Below, piece after piece: positions 56,596-64,000 of a stretch of DNA of 64,000 nt. The DNA comes from Macrophomina tecta (Eukaryota; Ascomycota; Dothideomycetes; Botryosphaeriales; Botryosphaeriaceae), in contig JAKSGN010000002.1 of assembly GCA_024180945.1 (NCBI GenBank), positions 1,612,001 through 1,676,000 on the forward strand, written 5' to 3'. Within the stretch, counting starts at the first letter, position 1. Each line of letters begins with the position of its first letter. The position numbers and the translations under genes were made by a program. Below the pieces are notes generated by a model that did not search any database, was not told the origin of the DNA, and saw nothing but the letters and a program-made list of their open reading frames with translations.

Positions 56596-57681
56596 TCACC
56601 TGCGGTCGTCCTCGACACTGCTGGTCGGACTGGTGACGCTGCAGTCGTCGCTGGCGTCGCTCTGCCGCCGCTCTGCGAACTGAGCGAAGCGTTGCTGGCA
56701 GGTCAAGCGATCCTGGTCGGGATCGCTGTCAACCTCGTCTTCCTCGCGAAGGTATTTGGCGTCCAGCTCCTGGCCATCAATCGGCCCGAGCGTCCACTTC
56801 CACTCGCGCCTGCGCTTGCGACGTCCGGCGACTGGCGTCTCGGGACACGAGTCGCTGTCGGACTCGGAGTCGGAAGGCGACTCGCGTTTCTGACAGCGCG
56901 CGCGCTCGGTGGAATGGCGCTGGGCAGTGGCCGAGCCGGCTGGCTTGGAGATCTGCGTGTCCAGCTGGACGGCCGTGCGAGATGGCAGGGTGGAAAGGGT
57001 GGGCAGAGTGGTCTTGGTAGGTGCGCTGACGCTGGGTTCACTCTCGGTTGCGTTGCTCGTGTCCAATGCCAGCGAGGAAATGGTGGATGAGGACGACGCA
57101 ATGTCCGAGTGGGCCATGGTGTACTTGGTGGTGACGATCTCCTCGGTTAGGTTTGCGCGGAAGCTGACGCGCTTCGCGGCCGGGAACATGGGGCGGGAAG
57201 CCATGGTGCGCTTGTGGACGGGAGGAAGAGGGCTGTTGGAGAGGATGCTCTGCACGTTGTGCGGAAGCTTGTAGGGGACCTTGCCCAAATCGGAGCCCAG
57301 AGACGAGTACGAGGAGGCCGAGGTGGTGGAGTTGAAGGTTGAGGCTGAGCTGGGCGTGTCTGCCTCGGGAATCACGCGGGTGGACCAAGGCTTGGAGTCG
57401 GAAGCGGACAGAGGCTGCGGCTCATAGCCGTTGCTGAAGGTGTTGCGGGCGGTGGGCGAGACGGCCGAGAGGGTTTCCAGGCGTAAGCTCGAGCCCTTGC
57501 CGAAGGTGCGGTGCTGGGCGGTGGTGGTGTTGAGCGAGAGCTTGGGGCGGCGCGGCGCAGAGGAAGGCTGAGAGACGGGAGCAGACTGCGGAGCCTGCAC
57601 AGCGGGCGCCTGGGAAACCTGGGCGGCGGTGGGTAATATGGCCAGAGAGGTGGTCATGCTGGGCGGGTGGAGGGCGATCAT
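56596..57681 (-). CDS. Ser/Thr-rich conserved fungal-type protein with an RVSF phosphatase-docking motif
   Basis: A single exon of 361 codons from ATG 57681; the frame is open upstream to 57903 but that part is Arg/Pro-rich leader. A later Met at 57657 is also possible. Ordered-looking blocks are RPKLSLNTTTAQHRTFGKGS, SAVSPTARNTFSNGYEP, YKLPHNVQSILSNSPLPP and FPAAKRVSFRANLTEEIVT, followed by TKYTMAHSD. Near the C-terminus come a basic segment RRKRRREWKWTLGP and acidic EDEVDSDPDQD. KRVSF (around 57160-57174) fits the consensus for binding protein phosphatase 1. The chain otherwise looks disordered. It may be a regulatory subunit of PP1, but this is inference from one short motif. Confidence 0.65.
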   Translation of the reverse strand: MIALHPPSMTTSLAILPTAAQVSQAPAVQAPQSAPVSQPSSAPRRPKLSLNTTTAQHRTFGKGSSLRLETLSAVSPTARNTFSNGYEPQPLSASDSKPWSTRVIPEADTPSSASTFNSTTSASSYSSLGSDLGKVPYKLPHNVQSILSNSPLPPVHKRTMASRPMFPAAKRVSFRANLTEEIVTTKYTMAHSDIASSSSTISSLALDTSNATESEPSVSAPTKTTLPTLSTLPSRTAVQLDTQISKPAGSATAQRHSTERARCQKRESPSDSESDSDSCPETPVAGRRKRRREWKWTLGPIDGQELDAKYLREEDEVDSDPDQDRLTCQQRFAQFAERRQSDASDDCSVTSPTSSVEDDRR

Positions 57682-58245
57682 GGGACAGGCACTCGTGGAT
57701 GCGGTAGCGGGTGATGGTGGGATGTATGTCTCTGGAGATCGCGATAAGGCGAGGGGCCGATAGAGACTATATGGGGACAGGCTCGTATTGCTGCGGAGAA
57801 CAGGCCGGCGGTGCGTCAGGTGACGGGGCGGAGCGGGCGCAGGGCAGAGGCAGCGGCGAGGCCAGGCGGCGGTGGTATTGTATTGAGATAGCGTTTGAAG
57901 CAAGCTTCTCGTGGTGGGCGGGCGGGCGCGAAAGTTAATGAATAATGGAGGGAGCGGCGCTGGTGACGCGGCGCCTAACGCCTGCGCGCCGAGCCAATCC
58001 TGGCGTGTGCCTATAAATAAAAATAGCTACCGTACAGGCACAACCAGCGGCGATCCGTTGGAACAAGGAGCTCCAATCGCAACCCTGGCCCGCCGCAGAC
58101 CCGCTGCCGACTCGCGCACAGGTGGCAACGCATCCTGCGCGCCCGTTTTTGGCTCCGCACCGACGCGCCCACGCCCGCGCTCCTCTCAACACCGCATCTT
58201 CCCCTCCCCGCCTAACACGAACCCCCAGCTGCCAATGACGTCGCC
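57682..58245. promoter_or_regulatory. Divergent promoter region of the RVSF protein and polymerase genes
   Basis: About 560 bp between start codons pointing away from each other. Very GC-rich, with one TATAAATAA-type element near 58011-58019. That element is a candidate TATA box for the polymerase gene. Confidence 0.5.
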
Positions 58246-60868
58246 ATGCAAGCGCCGTCCGTGAGCGCCCCGCGCCGTCCGTGAGCGCCCCGCGCCGCCG
58301 CGACGACCGCGTCGTGATCCATTTTGTATGTTGTTGGTGGCTTGGCCTGCTCGTAATCCGCCATGTCGCCAAACGCGCAACCCGACCCGAGCCCGCCAAC
58401 CTTCTCTCTTTCGGCCGCACGCGTTATTTGCCAGCGGGCACTGACTCCGGCCCCAGGACTACGATGCCTTCTACTGCGCTGTTGTTGAGGCCGACAACCC
58501 TCAGCTCAAGCTGCTGCCGCTGGCTGTGCAACGCAAGTCCCCGCCCGTACACACTGCTCCCTCTCCTCCGCTGATTGCGCCTCGCCTGCCTGCAGAGAAG
58601 CAGATCGTCGTCACGTGCGTCCACCCCCCCCCCCCCGGTCAGCGCGCTCTCGTCAACCCGAATCCGTGCTGACGGTGGATTTGCTGTAGGTGCAACTATG
58701 AAGCCCGCCGCCGAGTAAGCCAGTGCCCGTCCGCCCTCTGTCGGAGCCGCGCTGAGAAGCAAAAACCAAAAAAACAGGGCTTGCATAAGCTGCAACTCAT
58801 CAAAGAAGCCAAACGCCTCTGCCCCGACCTCGTAAGGCCGCGAGCGCTCCCGTCTCTGCAGTGCGGCCCGCCCATCTTGCTGACGGGCGTGTCTCAGGTC
58901 ATCGTCTTAGGGGAGGATCTTACTCGCTTCCGCAATGCCTCCAAGCTGCTCTATCGCTTTCTGCGCCAGTATTCCTGGAACGGCCGGGTCGAAAGTAAGT
59001 TCGGCTGTTGCTTTCTCGCGTCCTTTCCCCCAGATGAGCGCCGCTTTGACTTTTTTTGACAGGGCTGGGTTTCGACGAGGTCAGAGAAATTAACCTTGCT
59101 GTTGATTGCCTTCTATCAATGATGTTCCGCTTTCTCCCTGTCGTTCCTGCGCTAACAAGGGTGGTGTCGCCGGCAGATATGGCTAGATGTGACCGATCAG
59201 GTCGACTATAATCTCAACCTGCTCAACCCCCACGACCTTAAAAACGCCTTTTTCTGCTTATCCAAGGACGACCCGACCCATGGGTTTGCCTTTGACGCTA
59301 CCCGCTTTGCGGGCAAGACCTTTCCTGCCTCCAGTGAGCTGAGTAATGACATCAGCCAGGATCCGCTGCGCCTCCGCCTCCTCGTTGGCTCGCACCTGGC
59401 GCAGTATCTCCGAGCCGAACTGGAACAACAGAGAAACTATACAGCCACCGTCGGCGTTTCGACCAACAAGCTCCTCTCCAAGCTTGTCGGCAATGTCGAG
59501 AAGCCCGACGGCCAAACAACCTTGCTGCCGCCGTATGCCCGCACTGCGATTGATTTCATCGATGCTCATGCTATCGGCAAAATCCCGGGCATCGGTTTCA
59601 AGCTTGCGCAAAAGCTTCGTGCGTCTGTCCTCCAACGGCCGGCCGCCTTCTCCGATGGGCTCGTCGATGGCGGTACAGAGGAAGCGGTGACGGCCGGTGA
59701 CGTAAGGAAGCACGTGAGAGTAAGCGCCGAGAGCCTGGAAAGGACTCTGGGAGGCCCCGGATCGCCTCATGGAATCGGCGCCAGAGTTTGGGGGCTGCTT
59801 CACGGCGTGGATGATTCGGAAGTTGGCCAGGCACGCGACGTCCCTAAGCAGATCAGTATTGAAGACAGCTACATCCGGCTAGATACGCTCGACGAGGTCA
59901 CTAAAGAGCTGAAGATGCTGGCGCTCAGCCTCGTGAGGAGAATGCATCTTGACCTGCTCGAAGATGGGGAGCGTGACGAAGAAGCTGAGCGAGACTCTCG
60001 CCTCGGCCTAGAGATCTGCGCACCTACTTCTCCGCTTTTGAATGCCGAAGAAATCACAACGACAGCAGCTCGGGTCAGAACTCCTGCACATCAGCCGGTC
60101 AGGCAGCGTTGGATCGCACACCCCCGCACGCTGCGCCTGTCGACGCGTCCGCGTTCGCCCGTGGATCTCGCTACGAACACCCGCCCACGCACGTTTGCAC
60201 GCATATCGAGGTCTGCTCCTCTCCCTAATTTTATCTTCAGTCTTACTACTCCATTCGACTCACTCGCCGAGCGTCTTGTCAATGAGGCACTCCTTCCCCT
60301 TTTCCGTCGACTGCACCCAGAGAAAAGCGGATGGAACCTGAGTCTTGTGAATGTAGCTGTGACCAATATGGCAGATTCTGCGGGAGACGCTAAGACCAGC
60401 AGCGGGAGAGACATCGGCCATATGTTCAAGAAACAAAATGAGGTGTTAAACCAATGGAGAGCTGCAGGCGGACGGGTCACACCAGATCCCGGCCACGGAG
60501 TCGTGGCCGGAGATGCCGACAGCGGCGGAGACGGCGATCTGCCCGATCTTGCTGCATCTCACGAGCTTGCCACGCAGCACTCTTTTTTGAGCTCGCATTC
60601 TCCTGGCCCGAAATACGCCGAGGATAAATATGCCGCCGTTGACGCGCGTCATACGGGCTCAGAAGACCTTCTTGTTCCAGGCGTCTCATCTCAAGACAGC
60701 CGCGCCACGCTTGGGGATGGCGGAGTTGAGCTCGGCTGGGTCGATGAGGCTGAAGAAGACGGCGTCCGGGATGGGACCGAGACGCATTCGGTTTGTGAAA
60801 TTTGCGAGGCGCTCATGCCAACATTTGCTATGTCAGCTCATGCGAGGTTCCATGCGCTGCAGGAATAA
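58246..60868 (+). CDS. Y-family translesion DNA polymerase, iota-like; start region disrupted by a 20-bp duplication
   Basis: Bypasses DNA lesions in the nucleus. Exons were read as 58246-58325, 58457-58532, 58596-58614, 58690-58714, 58778-58831, 58898-58994, 59063-59079 and 59177-60868, including micro-exons of 19, 25 and 17 bases. Phase agrees from the second exon on. Exons 1-2 join as VVIHF-DYDAFYCAVVEADNPQ (first catalytic Asp). Then come LAVQQKQIVVTCNYEARRRG, LHKLQLIKEAKRLCPDL and LGFDEIWLDVT (second acidic pair). The little-finger part has PYARTAIDFIDAHAIGKIPG and IFSLTTPFDSLAERLVNEAL. The C-terminus has VCEICEALMPTFAMSAHARF-H, a C2HH finger like ubiquitin-binding UBZ. The first coding stretch is out of frame with the ATG at 58246 because of a tandem duplication. 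No other in-frame ATG was found after the upstream stop at 58236. Confidence 0.87.
58252..58291 (+). repeat. Exact 20-bp tandem duplication in the first exon of the polymerase gene
   Basis: Bases 58252-58271 are repeated without change at 58272-58291, followed by a 6-base partial third copy. As 20 is not a multiple of three, the ATG at 58246 reads into TGA at 58282. With a single copy that ATG would be in frame with the catalytic exons. Confidence 0.93.
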
Positions 60869-61763
60869 GAAACGGATGGCGCAGTGGACATTCTTCGCGC
60901 GAGTTTCCTCAGCCACTGCACATGCTGGGATGCCGCGGTTCTCAGTCTCTGCTGCAGCTTTTCTTTCTTGCTGAGCCATGCCGCCATGTCTAAGCGCCAA
61001 GCGACAATGGATCCGGGCGTAAGTAGACGACATATCTATACGTACTGGCGCCCTATTAGCGGGGGCAGATCCTGCCTATTCACATGCAGCCCTCTCGGAA
61101 CAGAGTGCCACTAATGGTGATTGCTTATGCCCCCCCGCCCCCCATAATCCATCTCTGCTTCTTCGTAATCGGTCATCCCACGCGTGCATAGCGTATTGAA
61201 CTGGCGCACCAATGCCAGATATTTCTCCGGCAAAACGGCCTTACGGTTGCCGCCGTCCTCCGTGCCCTGCGACGTAAACGAAAGTCTCGCGATGTACCCG
61301 AACCTCACGTGTGCGATGGCAATGTCTCAGACGGCAGGAGAAAGAAACGCACGACAGCCACCAGAACGCGTCACGCAGAAGCTTGACTCATCGAACAGGG
61401 GGAAGACGGGCTAAATGTGGAATGTAGCTGACCCGATGTCGCTACGTCACTTTGTCACAGCTTCAGCCTTTCCCGTCATGCCCCTCAGCACAATGCTACT
61501 GTTGCCGCAGCCTCCCACGTGAGCAATCGCCCAGAAGGCACCTTCCCTTTCGGAATCCCGATCTAATCAACGAGACGTGCATACTCTCGCATAAGAATAG
61601 CCGCAGAACAATAAGCCGTTGGGCGCGCGCCTGACTATGGTTGGCATAACATTCGATCTGTTCCGATGATTGTTGTTCTTTCCCTTTCGTTTCCCCGTTC
61701 GAAACTCTGGTGGGCGAGCAGGGAATGGAAAAAGTTGTTGCCGCTGTACGGCCCTCTTTCTTT

Positions 61764-61791
61764 GCATCCATCCATCCGTCCATCCATCCAC
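61764..61791 (+). repeat. ATCC tetranucleotide repeat (imperfect)
   Basis: Tandem CATC units with one substitution (GTC) in the middle. Confidence 0.85.
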
Positions 61792-62404
61792 CCCTGTGGC
61801 AGTGCTAAAAGGGGTGAGATCGACAAAAGACCAACACCAGCTCTCCGCCCTCTCGTTGGCCAGCGCCCGTCCCCCACCTCTAGCCCTATCAGGCAACCCA
61901 GAAGCACTTTTGCCCTTGTGCATCCACCCATCCCCCCTCGTCCGTTCGGGATTGCGAATCTGGCTGCACAGCTGTTGGCTTACGTCCGTGGGCGCGCCCG
62001 TCTCATCAACCGCCCCCACAAAATCTTAATCTTTCTCGTGCTCCGTCCGCGTGTGCGCGTGTCGCAGGATGCGTGGTAGAGCTGCCACTCACTCAATCTT
62101 TTGCGTCTATTTGCTTGCTTCGGCGACGCCGATCCTACCATTTTCTTGTTGCTATTTTGATACCAAGCCGCTCGTGTGTTGCGGCTCTATTTTCCTCTCC
62201 GCTCATCGTCCGTTGCGACTCGCTCGCCTGCATGAGAGAGCAAGAGATCTCTTTTTCGGTCAGGCCGCACCGCACCGTATCGCGTCCGTGTTCAAGGCCG
62301 CCCACTTCGTCATTCGTGTAATCACCCGCCCTGCCTCTGGAAAACAAAAAGCGAGCACGGTTCGTTGCGACGAAATAAAAAGCCTCATGCTTTTCTTTTC
62401 CCTC

Positions 62405-62440
62405 TTTTTTTTTTTTTTTTTTTTTGGGGGGGGGTGGGGG
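62405..62440 (+). repeat. Adjacent T and G homopolymer runs
   Basis: Some 21 T followed by about 14 G broken once by a T. Such runs are prone to length errors in sequencing. Confidence 0.9.
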
Positions 62441-62754
62441 ACTCGCAGGGACTGTGCTGCCAACCACTTTCCCCCGCCAACACTCGATCGTGGCTCGCCA
62501 CGCTTTGGGGCGCTCGTCGTCGTCGTCATCACGGGGCTGGCTGGTCGACGGGCTCCAACCGCTCGCTCTCAGCATGTTCCTTGTCTCCATCTCTAAATCG
62601 GACGTCCCAATTTTCTTTTAGAGTTCAATCGTTCTCCGCTCCCTTAACCGAGGCCAGGCCTTGGTTTCTTGACACGCGAGATGTGTCAGGGAGGTACATA
62701 TATGTGGGATGCAGCTTTTGGCTCGCGTTATCTGTCATTAAGCCCATCTATTTT

Positions 62755-62774
62755 CCCCCCCCCCCCCCCCCCCG
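62755..62774 (+). repeat. C homopolymer run
   Basis: About 20 consecutive C, length uncertain for the same technical reason. Confidence 0.9.
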
Positions 62775-63695
62775 CTCGTGGGACGCGTCTCAAGGGTTTG
62801 GGGCCAAATCATCTGGCGCTAACAATAACTTATCACTGCAAGCGCATTTGCAGAGGTTTGCCATTGGGCACGCCACGGCCGAACGAAAAGATGGAGCGAC
62901 TATTCTATTCTTGCGCCAGGGCTAGGTAGTTATTTCCCGCCCGGTGCGTTTCGGCTGGAATCCCGATGCAAAAGGAACAACACGCTCGGTGGACAGGCAT
63001 CAAATTTAACTGAATAATAATAAAGGGTGGCAGACAACAAAACCAACATTGAGTTGCGGCGGGGTCCCTTCCAGCACGTGGCGGGGTCCCTGCGTTGCGG
63101 ATGGGTCGCAGGTAGAAGAACAAAGTGTGAATCATGAGACAGGCTTCGTAACGGTCCTTCTCCGCACGTTCTATTTTCCTTCCACGCAGGGCAGGGGGCA
63201 GGGACATGACGAGAGCTCAACGGTCCGATAGAGCATATTTAGAATCAGGGCCTGATGATCGCCATTGTTCCCGGAGAGTTAAGCCGTCATGGCCTGTTGC
63301 AGCACTTGTCGCCGCTCGTCCCTGCATGTGTGGCTGTTTAATTGACCCTTTTTTTTAAGTCATCGGCGGCGGTGGTGGTGATGGCACCCGTCGACACATG
63401 GCGGACAGTGCTTCACATAGACGACGTACCTAAAAAGCGGCATATTTTTAAAGTTTGGGGGATGTGACGTCAAGCTCAAAAATCGCTGGCGCTGATTGAA
63501 CTTCGGGGAAACCCTGCGACAAGGTTTTGTTCGGGGGAAGATGAGGGCGTTTTCTTCGTAGCTTCAGGATAGACGCGGGTAACTTTGTTTTCTGCCTATC
63601 AGAGATTTGAAACCGTGCGGTAGACTGCCGATGAAAGCTTAATGGTTGGTTTGGATGGTTTGGGTCGACTTACAAATGATGTGGTAAGCTGCTGG

Positions 63696-63932
63696 TCATG
63701 GCTTTGGCATCAGTTCGATATATTGGGATGTTAAGCTTGAACTGGGTGGGAGTCGGCAGATACCTACCGAGGATATTTTGCTACCCTCTGACTCGACGGA
63801 GAAACCTTTAACGGATTGAACTGAGTAATTGATGTTGTATTGCATATCATAAGCGTGAGTAAGTCCCGGTGGGATTTCAGATAGGAGAAGCTTTGCATTG
63901 AACAGGGCACCGTTCACTCTGACCATTGGCAA
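63696..63932 (-). CDS. Weak candidate: short or first exon of an uncharacterised gene
   Basis: A 78-codon frame from ATG 63932 with balanced composition (VNGALFNAKLLLSEIPPGLT, HAYDMQYNINYSVQSVKGFS). A GTAGGT donor follows SEGSKISS at about 63766, and CTTAAC plus CAG follow within about 70 bp, so a spliced gene reading towards lower coordinates is possible. No matching second exon was found and no family is recognised. Confidence 0.3.
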   Translation of the reverse strand: MPMVRVNGALFNAKLLLSEIPPGLTHAYDMQYNINYSVQSVKGFSVESEGSKISSVGICRLPPSSSLTSQYIELMPKP

Positions 63933-64000
63933 AACGATACAACAAACACTTCAGTATCCTATCCCCAATACCTCTCCAACAACCATACTCTATTGATTTC

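Larger units (their letters stand above)
60869..63695. other. Gene-poor region with simple repeats
   Basis: About 2.8 kb. It holds TCCA-type repeats at 61764-61791, a T run followed by a G run at 62405-62440 and a C run at 62755-62774. Open frames are short, overlapping and low in complexity. No gene was recognised. Confidence 0.55.

Noticed and set aside
1..64000. tRNA, rRNA and CRISPR features
   Set aside because: No cloverleaf with a convincing GTTCGA-type T arm, no rRNA block and no spaced repeats were found by eye. A covariance-model scan would be needed to exclude short RNA genes.

Overview
The window looks like chromosomal DNA of a filamentous ascomycete (Pezizomycotina). Genes carry many short GT-AG introns (about 47-190 bp) with CTAAC/CTGAC-like branch sites, coding DNA is GC-rich, and the families are fungal: Rxt3, a Zn2Cys6 regulator, class III chitinase, GH81 glucanase and a pisatin-demethylase-type P450. 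A Dothideomycete is possible but unproven. Exon limits below were derived by reading splice sites and checking reading-frame phase by hand. No database search was made.

Layout. 1-713 (minus): 5' part of a 6-phosphofructo-2-kinase gene. 3269-7312 (minus): Rxt3, a histone deacetylase complex subunit. 8169-9795 (plus): CLN3/BTN1. 12024-12906 (plus): small C2H2-like protein. 15086-16449 (minus) and 16997-18644 (plus): a TMEM184/DUF300 membrane protein and a divergent Zn2Cys6 transcription factor. 19592-20626, 21564-22573 and 23832-24980 (all minus): three uncharacterised proteins. 25329-27360 (minus) and 29059-30828 (plus): a processive family-2 glycosyltransferase divergent from a UDP-glucose 6-dehydrogenase. 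30917-36248: a complete, apparently young Ty1/copia retrotransposon. 37634-39466 (plus): a seven-exon cytochrome P450. 42900-48779 (plus): one 1840-residue reading frame joining a GH18 chitinase, a long Ser/Thr-rich linker and a GH81 endo-1,3-beta-glucanase. 50500-51750 (minus): a membrane-associated methyltransferase-like protein. 56596-57681 (minus): a Ser-rich protein with an RVSF phosphatase-docking motif. 58246-60868 (plus): a Y-family DNA polymerase (iota-like) whose 5' end carries an exact 20-bp tandem duplication. The last 3 kb has no convincing gene except a weak candidate at the very end.

Functional themes. The stretch from 25 to 49 kb is rich in cell-surface functions. The GT2 enzyme and UDP-glucose dehydrogenase share a 1.7-kb promoter region and together could make a glucuronate-containing or UDP-sugar-derived surface polysaccharide. 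The GH18-GH81 protein could cut both chitin and beta-1,3-glucan from one secreted chain. The retrotransposon landed 88 bp after the dehydrogenase stop codon and now separates the pair from the P450 and the hydrolase. The strongest candidate for something new is the chitinase-glucanase fusion; next are the GT2/UGDH pair and the polymerase with its frame-shifting duplication.
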